From CBDBKE01 sp965218055 (GTDB lineage: Bacteria > Acidobacteriota > Terriglobia > JAJPHL01 > JAPKYU01), in the NCBI GenBank assembly GCA_965218055.1, contig CBDCKA010000001.1, positions 186,001 through 250,000 on the forward strand: a stretch of 64,000 nt of DNA, in the 5' to 3' direction. The position numbers were made by a program, and so were the translations under genes. Under the pieces are notes generated by a model. The model did not search any database. It was given only the letters and a program-made list of their open reading frames with translations, and was not told the origin of the DNA. Positions 34,092 through 42,026 of the stretch are shown piece after piece. Every line of letters begins with the position of its first letter. Position 1 is the first letter of the stretch.

Positions 34092-35207
34092 ATGACTCGG
34101 CTTGCTATGCGCACTGTCCTCAATTCTGTTCACAACGCGGCTGGCGCGCAGTTCTGCGCTTACCACGGCTGGGAAATTCCTGAAAACTTTGGCAGCGTGG
34201 AAGCCGAATACCAGGCGCTGCGGCGCGCTGCGGGCATCGTTGACCTCTCCTTTCGTGGGAAGCTGGTGGCCACCGGAGAAGACCGCGCGCGCTTCCTGCA
34301 AGGCATGATGTCGAACGACGTCGAACAACTCCAACCCGGCCAGGGCAATTACTGCTTTCTGCTGAACGCCCAGGGGCACATCCTGGCCGACCTGAACGTG
34401 CTGGTTCAGCCGGAGCGTCTGCTGCTGGACTGCGAACCGTTGGTCACCGAGAAGCTCCGAACGACTCTGGAGCGCTACATCATCATGGACGAGGTGGAGC
34501 TGGAGGATCGCTCGGCGGATCTGGGAACCCTGGCGGTGGAGGGACCCGCGGCTCTGCAAGTGGTGTCTGCAGCGCTGGGTGTCGAGGCGCTACGCTTGGA
34601 GACGCTGCCGGCCGAGCCACTGGCGCATCTGAGTCCGGATGGGAAATCCGACTTCCTGCTGGTCCGAACGGCCCTGACCACCGTCCTAACCGGGGAGGGG
34701 TTTTGGATTGTGGCTCCGACCGAGCACCTGCCGAATTTTTGGCAGAAGCTGACGAGAGCAGCCGGGCCGCTAGGCGGACGGCCGGTGGGACTGGCCGCGC
34801 TGGAAGTGGCCCGCATTGAAGCCGGTGTCCCGCGCTACGGCGCTGACATCGAAGAGCGCATCATTCCCCAGGAAACCGGGCAGTTCCGCGCCCTCAGCTT
34901 CACCAAGGGCTGCTACGTCGGTCAGGAGATCGTCGAGCGGGTGCGCTCGCGCGGCCGCGTCAACCGCAAGCTAGTGGGGCTGATGGCGCCGGCCGAGGCA
35001 GCCCTGCGCGCCGGGATGAAGATCGCGGCCGGCGGCCGCGACAGTAGCCGAGAAATTGGCCGCATCACCAGCGCCGCCCATTCCTTCGCCCTGGACAAAT
35101 CCATCGCCCTGGCCTACCTCCGCCACGAATTCTCCGAGCCAGGATCGCAGGTCGAGGTGGAAGGCACAACGGCGGAAGTCGCCCCGCTTCCCTTCCCCGG
35201 AGTCTAA
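34092..35207 (+). CDS. ygfZ: Folate-binding YgfZ/GcvT-family protein
   Basis: A 371-residue protein related to glycine cleavage T-protein. YgfZ (eukaryotic IBA57) helps assemble or repair iron-sulfur clusters in a tetrahydrofolate-dependent way. It carries the family signature KGCYVGQEIVERVRSRGRVN with the conserved Cys. The N-terminal folate-binding part has GSVEAEYQALRRAAGIVDLSF and FLQGMMSNDV. The ATG at 34092 was preferred to the preceding TTG. The stop is 31 bp before the convergent ICMT gene. Confidence 0.88.
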   Translation: MTRLAMRTVLNSVHNAAGAQFCAYHGWEIPENFGSVEAEYQALRRAAGIVDLSFRGKLVATGEDRARFLQGMMSNDVEQLQPGQGNYCFLLNAQGHILADLNVLVQPERLLLDCEPLVTEKLRTTLERYIIMDEVELEDRSADLGTLAVEGPAALQVVSAALGVEALRLETLPAEPLAHLSPDGKSDFLLVRTALTTVLTGEGFWIVAPTEHLPNFWQKLTRAAGPLGGRPVGLAALEVARIEAGVPRYGADIEERIIPQETGQFRALSFTKGCYVGQEIVERVRSRGRVNRKLVGLMAPAEAALRAGMKIAAGGRDSSREIGRITSAAHSFALDKSIALAYLRHEFSEPGSQVEVEGTTAEVAPLPFPGV

Positions 35208-35237
35208 GTCACCCAACAATTCCTAGACCCAGCGGTC

Positions 35238-35708
35238 CTAAACCCAGCGGCGGACGCGGCGCTTGTAGTGCAGGTATTCCTCGCCGAACTTGTTCTCCAG
35301 GTAGCGCTCCTCGCGCAGGATTACGCCGTAGTGCGTGACCATCAGCGTCGGGATGAACAACCCCAAGACCCAGACGCTGTCGGCCGCAATACCGATGCCA
35401 ACGTACAAAAGACTCAACGAGACGTAGGAAGGGTTGCGGGAGAAGCGATACGGACCATCGGTAATTAACGCGGTAGTCGCCTTGCGCAAATCAAAACTCG
35501 TCTCCGCCTTGCGGAATCGGCGAAGGACAAAAGGCATTATGCAGCCGCTGCCGGCAACTAGCGCAAGCCCGACCCCGTACTGAACACTGGCTGGCAACAA
35601 CGGGATGGGAAACAGGAGATCGAGCGTAACCCCGATCGCCATGAAGACTGCGTAAATGACAGGAGGGATAGCAATCGCCCCGGCGGTGTCAGTCTCGGGA
35701 GGATTCAC
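35238..35708 (-). CDS. Isoprenylcysteine carboxyl methyltransferase-family membrane protein
   Basis: A 156-residue protein with four hydrophobic segments. The ICMT/PEMT core is visible: TALITDGPYRFSRNPSYVSLSLLYVGIG and the C-terminal EERYLENKFGEEYLHYKRRVRRWV, which form the SAM-binding GPYxxxRxPxY and ExxLxxxFGxxYxxYxxxVxRW signatures. The bacterial substrate is unknown. Confidence 0.88.
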   Translation of the reverse strand: MNPPETDTAGAIAIPPVIYAVFMAIGVTLDLLFPIPLLPASVQYGVGLALVAGSGCIMPFVLRRFRKAETSFDLRKATTALITDGPYRFSRNPSYVSLSLLYVGIGIAADSVWVLGLFIPTLMVTHYGVILREERYLENKFGEEYLHYKRRVRRWV

Positions 35709-35739
35709 CGTTCAGTTCCGTGCCGTTTCAGGCCCCGTT

Positions 35740-36279
35740 TCAAGCGAGGTTGAGAGCTTTTTTAAAGGAGCCGCGCTCGGCCTCAATCTTTTTTTGCAGC
35801 AGCGTGATGGCATAGATCAACTGCTCGGGCCGGGGCGGGCAGCCGGGCACGTAGACGTCGACCGGGATGACTTGGTTGACGCCCTGCACCAGAGCGTAGT
35901 TGTTGAACACGCCGCCGGAAGTGGCGCAGGCGCCCATCGAGATCACCCATTTGGGCTCGGGCATCTGCTCGTAGAGCTGGCGGATGACGGGCGCCATCTT
36001 TTGCGAGACGCGGCCGGCGATAATCATCAGGTCGGCCTGGCGGGGCGAGGCGCGGAACACCTCGGCGCCGAAGCGGGCGATGTCAAAACGGGCGGCGCTC
36101 ATCGACATCATCTCGATGGCGCAGCAGGCCAGGCCGAAGGTCAGCGGCCAGATCGAAGACTTCCGCCCCCAGTTCACCACCTTATCTAAGGTGGTGGTGA
36201 GGACACCCTCCCATCCCTGATCGCCGACTTGCAGTGTGTCCGCGGCTTGCAGCGTGCCCCCGGCTTGCAGTCTAGCCAT
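35740..36279 (-). CDS. nuoB: NADH-quinone oxidoreductase subunit B (orphan)
   Basis: A 179-residue subunit that carries the N2 [4Fe-4S] cluster of complex I. GLACCAIEMMS, the MGACATSGG and the VPGCPPRPE motifs supply the four cysteines. The first ~22 residues consist of short LQA/LQV repeats, which is unusual. The neighbours are not complex I genes: an ICMT gene follows 31 bp downstream and an alcohol dehydrogenase gene is upstream. The remaining nuo genes must lie elsewhere. Confidence 0.94.
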   Translation of the reverse strand: MARLQAGGTLQAADTLQVGDQGWEGVLTTTLDKVVNWGRKSSIWPLTFGLACCAIEMMSMSAARFDIARFGAEVFRASPRQADLMIIAGRVSQKMAPVIRQLYEQMPEPKWVISMGACATSGGVFNNYALVQGVNQVIPVDVYVPGCPPRPEQLIYAITLLQKKIEAERGSFKKALNLA

Positions 36280-36303
36280 GGTCTGATTTTATCCGGAAAC
36301 CGC

Positions 36304-37332
36304 TTAGGGGTGCAGCACAATCTTACCGAACAACTCGCGCTCCTCCATGCGCCGGTGAGCGGCCTGCGCTTCACCTAAAGGAAAGCTGCAGTCAATCACC
36401 GGGGTGAGCTGTCGCCGGAACAGGAACGGCAAAAGTGCCAGCAACTCCGCCTTGCTGCCCATGTAGGAGCCCAGGATGGAGAGTTGGCGCCCAAACAGGT
36501 AGCGCACATCGACGCGCACGTCGGCGCCGGTGGTGGCGCCGCAGGTGACCAGGCGGCCGCCGGGCGCCAGGCACATCAGGCTCTTCTCCCAGGTCGCAGC
36601 CCCCACGTGCTCGAAGACCACGTCCACCCCTCGCCGCTGGGTCAGCCGTTTTACTTCCTGGTAGAAATCCTCAGTGGTGTGATTGATCACCTCGTCGGCG
36701 CCCAGTTCGCGGGCTTTGGCCAGCTTCGCCTCGCTGCCCACAGTAGCCAGCACGCGGGCCTGGAACAGCTTGGCGATCTGCACCGCAGCGCTGCCCACCC
36801 CGCTTCCCGCGCCCAGCACCACCACCTGCTCGCCGGCGCGGAGCCGCGCGCGGTCCACCAGCATATGCCACGCAGTGAGGAACACCAGGGGCACGGCGGC
36901 GGCCTCGTCAAACGAGAAGTCGTCGGGGATCGGGATCGCGTTCACCTCCGGGACCGCGACCAACTCGGCGTAGCCGCCGTCGCGCACGATGCCGAAGATC
37001 GAGTACCGGCGGCAGAGGTTGTCGCGGCCCTCGAGGCAGGCCCGGCACAGGCCGCAACTGTGGCCCGGGGCAATCAGGACGCGCGCGCCGGCAGCCACCT
37101 TGCTGACCCGCTCGCCCACCCGAACCACCTCCCCGGCGATGTCGCTGCCCACGATGCGCGGCAGCGACATCGGGCGGCCGGGGATGCCGGCGCGCAGCCA
37201 CAGGTCCAGGTGGTTCATGGCGCAGGCGCGGACGCGCACCAGCACCTCGCCGGGCGGCACGACCGGCTCCGGCACCTCTTCGTAGCGCAACACCTCCGCC
37301 CCGCCATGCTCGTGAAATCGTACTGCCTTCAT
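36304..37332 (-). CDS. Zinc-type alcohol dehydrogenase / quinone oxidoreductase family protein
   Basis: A 342-residue MDR-superfamily enzyme. GroES-like domain: MKAVRFHEHGGAEVLRYEEV, GSDIAGEVVRVGE and the structural-zinc cysteine run CGLCRACLEGRDNLC. Rossmann domain: VVLGAGSGVGSAAVQIAK and DVVFEHVG. ATG 37332 is preceded by GGAGG. The substrate cannot be assigned. It is transcribed toward nuoB with 24 bp between them. Confidence 0.88.
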   Translation of the reverse strand: MKAVRFHEHGGAEVLRYEEVPEPVVPPGEVLVRVRACAMNHLDLWLRAGIPGRPMSLPRIVGSDIAGEVVRVGERVSKVAAGARVLIAPGHSCGLCRACLEGRDNLCRRYSIFGIVRDGGYAELVAVPEVNAIPIPDDFSFDEAAAVPLVFLTAWHMLVDRARLRAGEQVVVLGAGSGVGSAAVQIAKLFQARVLATVGSEAKLAKARELGADEVINHTTEDFYQEVKRLTQRRGVDVVFEHVGAATWEKSLMCLAPGGRLVTCGATTGADVRVDVRYLFGRQLSILGSYMGSKAELLALLPFLFRRQLTPVIDCSFPLGEAQAAHRRMEERELFGKIVLHP

Positions 37333-37416
37333 CGTTTCCTCCAACAGAGCTTCACCCTGCCATAGCGTGCCCACGGGTGATAGCGTCCAGGGCGTCCTAA
37401 GAAATCCAGGGACAAT

Positions 37417-38103
37417 TCAAGCCTTGCCAGACTGTCTCAGGACGAAGGCTCCGATACGATGGCGGTCTTCCATGCTCATGTGAGTGAAGCGGACACTAAC
37501 ATGGTGTTCGCTTCCCAATCGGATCACAACCCCCGATGTACTAATCGGGTCCGCACGCTTGGGCAAGTGGAAGAACACCCGCATCTCGCTGCCGGGAGGC
37601 GGCGCACCCTCGGCTTGGAGAAGAACCCCATCCTGGCTGATGTTAAGGGTTCTGCCGGTGATCTTGCGCGTGCCCAATAGACACTCCACTTCAGTCTTCA
37701 AGACCGCGCGCTGCACACGTCGGCGCTCTTCCAGCATGGCCCCGTGCACGGAGTTGAACAAGTGGGTCAGCTTTTGCTTATCGACAGGCTTGGCGAAAAA
37801 GAAGGTCGCCCCAGCATCAAACGCCAGTTTCATCGTATGTTGCTCTGTCGCTCTGGTGAGGACCACCACGGGGGTGAATCGATTCCAGGAAGACTGGCGG
37901 ATCTGACGAGTCAGCGTTAAGCCATCTACTTCGGGCATCAACAACTCGAGAAAGATGCCATCATACTTTTCCTTTTGGATCAAGATGGACGCCTCCTGGC
38001 TGTCGCTGACAGGCCGGGTCTCCACTTCCATCGAGGTGAGAACCTCGCATATGAGATTCAGCACAGGTGCATCGTCATCTACAACCAAGACTCGTAGCGC
38101 CAT
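37417..38103 (-). CDS. Pseudo-receiver plus PilZ domain protein
   Basis: A 228-residue two-domain protein. The N-terminal CheY-like receiver has the acidic D9-D10-D11 cluster, T83 and K105, but the phospho-acceptor position holds E53 (FLELLMPEVDG, normally D). The C-terminal PilZ domain keeps the c-di-GMP motifs: RxxxR (R128...R132) and NISQDG (residues 154-159; a D/NxSxxG form). PilZ domains bind c-di-GMP, often controlling motility or pili. A Glu at the phospho-site can act as a permanently active mimic. The start is ATG 38103. Confidence 0.88.
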   Translation of the reverse strand: MALRVLVVDDDAPVLNLICEVLTSMEVETRPVSDSQEASILIQKEKYDGIFLELLMPEVDGLTLTRQIRQSSWNRFTPVVVLTRATEQHTMKLAFDAGATFFFAKPVDKQKLTHLFNSVHGAMLEERRRVQRAVLKTEVECLLGTRKITGRTLNISQDGVLLQAEGAPPPGSEMRVFFHLPKRADPISTSGVVIRLGSEHHVSVRFTHMSMEDRHRIGAFVLRQSGKA

Positions 38104-38269
38104 ACCGGACGGGTCCTATCAGGCGTTTCCCTGAAATGAACTATCGCATTTCTCTTGCGCAAACGTTGGACTCTTTGACTTAGGTTTTGGGCGGTTCGGC
38201 CAATCTCCACTCGACACTTCCGTGGGAGAGTACCTCAGGTGCCACCCAACCGTGCTAACATAATTCCCG

Positions 38270-39082
38270 ATGGACCTATTGGAAGAACTGGTACGGCTGC
38301 GGCGAGCCGGGCAGAAGGCTGCCCTGGCCACGATCGTCGCCGTGCGCGGCTCCATCCCCAGCCACGAGAGCGCCAAGCTGCTGGTGCGCGAGGACGGCAG
38401 CATGCTGGGCACGGTCGGCGGCGGCTGCGTGGAAGCTGAGGTCTGGAACGCGGCGCGCGAGGTGATCGAAACCGAGAAGCCGCGCAAAATGTCGTTCAAC
38501 CTGGCAGGCGAGGCCCTCTACGACAACGGCCTGATCTGCGGCGGCCAGCTGGACGTCTTCATCGAGGCCATCCTGCCGGTCCAGACGGCCTACATCTTCG
38601 GCGCCGGCCACGTTTCGCTGAGCCTCTCCAAGATAGCCTCGCTGGCCGGCTTCTGCACCGTGGTGGTGGACAACCGCGAGCAGTTCGCGAACCGCGAGCG
38701 TTTCCCCGAGGCTGACGAAATCTATGCCGCGGAGTTTGAGGAGGTCTTCCCCAAGCTGCCTGTCAACGACTCCTCGCACCTGGTCATCGTCACCCGCGGG
38801 CACAAGGACGACATGCGTGTGTTGCGCTGGGCAGTGGGCACGCCGGCGCGCTACATTGGCATGATCGGCAGCAAGCGCAAGGCCATTGAGGTGCTGAAGA
38901 CGTTGGAGGAGGAAGGCCTGCCACGCCAGCAACTCGAGCGTCTCCACTCGCCCATGGGCTTGGAAATCGGCGCCATTTCTCCCGAGGAGATCGCCGTCAG
39001 CGTGGTCGCTGAGATGATCGCCGTGCGCAGGGGCGCTCAGATCTCCCAGCCGGTCACCAAGTCCATCTTTGCCGCCAGTTAG
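38270..39082 (+). CDS. xdhC: XdhC/CoxI-family molybdenum hydroxylase maturation protein
   Basis: A 270-residue protein. The N-terminal XdhC_CoxI part has ATIVAVRGSIPSHESAKLLV and TVGGGCVEAEVW. The C-terminal Rossmann domain has AYIFGAGHVSLSLSKIASLAG and ends LEIGAISPEEIAVSVVAEM. The family inserts or protects the sulfurated molybdenum cofactor of xanthine dehydrogenase-like and CO dehydrogenase-like enzymes. The next gene, a MocA-like nucleotidyltransferase, follows by 15 bp, a typical pairing. No molybdenum hydroxylase structural gene is in the window. Confidence 0.92.
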   Translation: MDLLEELVRLRRAGQKAALATIVAVRGSIPSHESAKLLVREDGSMLGTVGGGCVEAEVWNAAREVIETEKPRKMSFNLAGEALYDNGLICGGQLDVFIEAILPVQTAYIFGAGHVSLSLSKIASLAGFCTVVVDNREQFANRERFPEADEIYAAEFEEVFPKLPVNDSSHLVIVTRGHKDDMRVLRWAVGTPARYIGMIGSKRKAIEVLKTLEEEGLPRQQLERLHSPMGLEIGAISPEEIAVSVVAEMIAVRRGAQISQPVTKSIFAAS

Positions 39083-39097
39083 CCGGACCGCCCTGTC

Positions 39098-39745
39098 ATG
39101 GTCCCCCAGCCAGGTTCAGCCCCCACCGAACCGCAGCGGCCACCCGCCGGCGTGATCCTTTCCGCAGGGGAATCCTCGCGCATGGGCTCCCCCAAGGCGC
39201 TGCTTGCCTATCGCGGCACAACGTTTCTGGAACACCTCGTGAACCTGCTGCAGGGCCGGGTGGAGCCGCTGCTGGTGGTGCTGGGCCATGATGCAGACCG
39301 CATCCGCGCGGCCGTGCATCTGCCGCCACAGGTGCGTGTCTTGCTCAACCAGGACTATCGGCTGGGCCAGCTCTCCTCGCTGCAGACCGCCATCCGGGCG
39401 CTAGAAGGTAGCCCAGTCTCCGGGCTGCTGGTCGTTCCGGTGGACCATCCCGCCGTGGAGCCCGAGGTGGTGGCGGCGTTGCTCAAGACCTTCGCCGCCG
39501 AACAACCCGAAGTGCTGGTGCCGACCTTTGAAGGCCGCCGCGGCCATCCAGTCATCTTCTCACTTCGGCTGTTTGCCGAACTGCTAGCCGCACCGCTGGG
39601 GGAAGGGGCGCGCGCAGTGGTCCGGCGCCACGCCGCGCGCGAGCTCCCAGTCAATCACGCCGGAATCCTGGCCGACATTGACGACCCGGAGAGCTACCGC
39701 CGCCTGGTGGCAGGCTCATCGCTTCCGGGATCCAAGTGCTGCTAG
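39098..39745 (+). CDS. MocA-like NTP transferase (molybdenum cofactor nucleotidyltransferase)
   Basis: A 215-residue GT-A-type nucleotidyltransferase. The N-terminal GVILSAGESSRMGSPKALLAYRG is the family pyrophosphorylase motif, followed by LGQLSSLQTAIRAL, LVVPVDHPAVEPE (metal-binding) and RRGHPVIFS. It probably forms the cytidylyl molybdenum cofactor that XdhC delivers. The first 18 residues are a proline-rich extension. The 124-bp gap to the next gene holds a GCCGCCGCCCCGGCGGC hairpin (possible terminator). Confidence 0.88.
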   Translation: MVPQPGSAPTEPQRPPAGVILSAGESSRMGSPKALLAYRGTTFLEHLVNLLQGRVEPLLVVLGHDADRIRAAVHLPPQVRVLLNQDYRLGQLSSLQTAIRALEGSPVSGLLVVPVDHPAVEPEVVAALLKTFAAEQPEVLVPTFEGRRGHPVIFSLRLFAELLAAPLGEGARAVVRRHAARELPVNHAGILADIDDPESYRRLVAGSSLPGSKCC

Positions 39746-39869
39746 CACCGGGACGCCTGCTTTGTTGCTTGTTTGGCCCGAAGTAACGCCGCCGCCCCGG
39801 CGGCGCTATCAAGCAGAAAGCAGATTCCTCGCTTCGCTCGGAATGACAGTGGGGTTGGCTTGATCCGTT

Positions 39870-41048
39870 TTAGACAGCAGCGCCTTGGGGACGCAGGCGC
39901 TGCAGGCGGCGGCCGGCTTCCTCCAGCGTCTCATGGCGCTTGCAGAAGGCGAACCGCACCTGCCGGCGGCCGTCGGCGGGGTCGTGATAGAAGCTGGAGC
40001 CCGGCACCACGGCGATGCCGATTTCCCGCACCAGGTAGTCGGCAAACTCCACATCGCTCGCAAAGCCGAAGCGCCCGATGTCAGTCATGACGTAGTAGGC
40101 GCCCTCGGGCGGGTAACACTGGAAGCCGGCGGCTTCCAGATGCGGCAGCAGGACGTCGCGGCGAGCACGGTAGTCTGCGGCCAAGCGCTGGTAGTACTGG
40201 TCGGGCAAGGAGCAGGCCACCGCGCCCGCCTCCTGCAACGGCGCGGCGGCGCCCACCGTGAGGAAGTCGTGCACCTTGCGGATGCCGGCAGTCAGCGCCG
40301 GGGCGGCAATCGCCCAGCCCACCCGCCAGCCGGTGACGGCGTAAGTCTTGCCGATGCCGCTGATGATGACCGTACGCTCACGCATCCCGTCCAGGGTGGC
40401 CATGGAGACGTGGGGGCGGGGGTCGTAGACGATGTGCTCGTAGATCTCGTCCGTGAGGGCCACCACATTCCACTCGCAGCACAAGCGCGCAATCACCTCC
40501 AGCTCTTCCCTGGAGAAGACCTTGCCGGTGGGGTTGTTAGGGGTGTTCAGGATGATGGCGCGGGTGCGGTTGCTGAAGGCGGCGCGCAGCTCGCGCTCGT
40601 CGAAGGTCCAGTCGGGCGGGCGCAGCTTCACAAAGCGAGGTACGGCGCCCGATAAGATGGCGTCGGGCCCGTAGTTCTCGTAGAAGGGCTCAAAGATCAC
40701 CACCTCCTCGCCTGGATCCACCACCGCCAACATCGTGGCGATCATCGCCTCCGTGCAACCGCAGGTGATGGTGACCTCAGTCTCGGGGTCCACCTTCAGG
40801 TCCCCATCCAAGCCAAGTAAGCGCCGCGCCTTTCCCGCCACCGCCTCGCGCATCGAGCGCGCCCCCCAGGTGATGGCGTACTGATTGATGTCGGCGTCGA
40901 TGGCGCGCTTGGCCGCTTCCTTGATCTCAGGTGGGGCGGGAAAGTCGGGGAACCCCTGGGCCAGGTTCACCGCTCCGTAGCGCATCGCCAACCGCGTCAT
41001 CTCGCGGATGACCGACTCGGTGAACTGGCTCGCCTTGTGGGAGATCAC
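39870..41048 (-). CDS. PLP-dependent aminotransferase, class I/II
   Basis: A 392-residue fold-type I aminotransferase. NLAQGFPDFPAPPEIKEAAKRAI at the N-terminus, TCGCTEAMIATM, the NNPTGKVFSREELE segment, EIYEHIVYDPRPHVS, the Schiff-base Lys in SGIGKTYAVTGWRVGW, and an Arg near the end (QVRFAFCKRHETLEEAGRR) fit the methionine/kynurenine aminotransferase-like group. The substrate is not assigned. The minus-strand gene converges with the MocA-like gene. Confidence 0.93.
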   Translation of the reverse strand: MISHKASQFTESVIREMTRLAMRYGAVNLAQGFPDFPAPPEIKEAAKRAIDADINQYAITWGARSMREAVAGKARRLLGLDGDLKVDPETEVTITCGCTEAMIATMLAVVDPGEEVVIFEPFYENYGPDAILSGAVPRFVKLRPPDWTFDERELRAAFSNRTRAIILNTPNNPTGKVFSREELEVIARLCCEWNVVALTDEIYEHIVYDPRPHVSMATLDGMRERTVIISGIGKTYAVTGWRVGWAIAAPALTAGIRKVHDFLTVGAAAPLQEAGAVACSLPDQYYQRLAADYRARRDVLLPHLEAAGFQCYPPEGAYYVMTDIGRFGFASDVEFADYLVREIGIAVVPGSSFYHDPADGRRQVRFAFCKRHETLEEAGRRLQRLRPQGAAV

Positions 41049-41100
41049 CGCAACACACCGCCATTACTGATTCGGGTGGCCATCCCCTGCCGCCGCTGAA

Positions 41101-41170
41101 GTTATCTACCGCCGGCATAGCGCCGGCGGTAGATGGCGATATTGCGGAGGACAGCCTCAGCGTACTACGG
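41101..41170 (-). pseudogene. Relic of a lytic transglycosylase 3' end
   Basis: On the minus strand this codes YAEAVLRNIAIYRRRYAGGR and a stop. It matches the end of the transglycosylase at 42027 (YVQAVLRNVAIYRRLYA). About 80% nucleotide identity spans 41125-41170 versus 42049-42095. The SYLF gene lies between the two copies, so that gene or segment is flanked by direct repeats. Confidence 0.6.
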
Positions 41171-41179
41171 CAGCCACTA

Positions 41180-41875
41180 TTACTGATCGGAGAGATTCCT
41201 GGGCGAGACCCGATTGAGGGTCGAGACCATAAGCCGCCCAGCGGCCGGCACGCCTGCGGCTCCCTGGCGGACAATCTCCCGCGCCGTGATCTTGCGACCG
41301 TAAACCCTCTTGTTGGCCTTGTTGTCCTGCCGCAGGGTCGACCCTTCCAAGGAAACCCCGGCAAAGAGCCCGCGCGCGCGGGAGTAGCTGAGGACTTCGG
41401 CGCGCATGAGGGCATCGGTGGCGGCAGTAGCTGTGCGGCCCTTGGGGCCTGCCGCGGCGGCAGCGTCCACGCCCAGCTTCACCTTGCTTCTCAGGATGGA
41501 ATCCGCTCCCTTGGTGTTCATCACCAGCAGCAGGAAATCCGTGGCCTGTCCGCCCAGTTGAAACCCGATGTTGCCACCTTTCAGCTGAATCATAGCCGGC
41601 GGGCTCCAGCGGCCAGTGAAGTTCTTACCGCTGCGGCACGACATCGCACCCCGGCCGTAGCTGCCACCAAGACCGATGGCAAATTTCTTGACCGAAGGCA
41701 GGATGAGCACACACTCGGCCTTGTCGAGCAACCCTTGCGGGACGTTGTCAGGGGCGTCCAGGATTTCTTTCAGGACGTCGCCGCACTTCCTCAGCCGGTC
41801 CTGTTCCTTCTTCCCGGCTTGCGCGGGTAAAGACACCAGAGAAGCAGCAACGAGCAGTGCCAGAACTTTTGTCAT
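41180..41875 (-). CDS. SYLF/Ysc84-domain lipid-binding protein, exported
   Basis: A 231-residue protein with a signal peptide (MTKVLALLVAASLVSLPAQA) and a SYLF domain covering most of the rest: LPSVKKFAIGLGGSYGRGAMSC, IGFQLGGQATDFLLLVMN and RSKVKLGVDAAAAAGP. The family binds phosphoinositides or membranes in eukaryotes; the bacterial role is unclear. ATG 41875 is preceded by GGGAGG. A longer frame upstream is not supported. It lies between the transglycosylase gene and a relic of the same gene. Confidence 0.9.
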   Translation of the reverse strand: MTKVLALLVAASLVSLPAQAGKKEQDRLRKCGDVLKEILDAPDNVPQGLLDKAECVLILPSVKKFAIGLGGSYGRGAMSCRSGKNFTGRWSPPAMIQLKGGNIGFQLGGQATDFLLLVMNTKGADSILRSKVKLGVDAAAAAGPKGRTATAATDALMRAEVLSYSRARGLFAGVSLEGSTLRQDNKANKRVYGRKITAREIVRQGAAGVPAAGRLMVSTLNRVSPRNLSDQ

Positions 41876-42026
41876 CCACAACCTCCCATACCGCATTGGT
41901 CCGGAAGTCCTCGCCAGCCGCAACGCCCGACTCGTTGAAGTCATTATATAGCACGCCAGAGCGAGCGTCCTGTGGCAGCCGAAAACCTGCCGCTCCGGAT
42001 GCGTGCAGGGATCTACTGCCCTCCGG

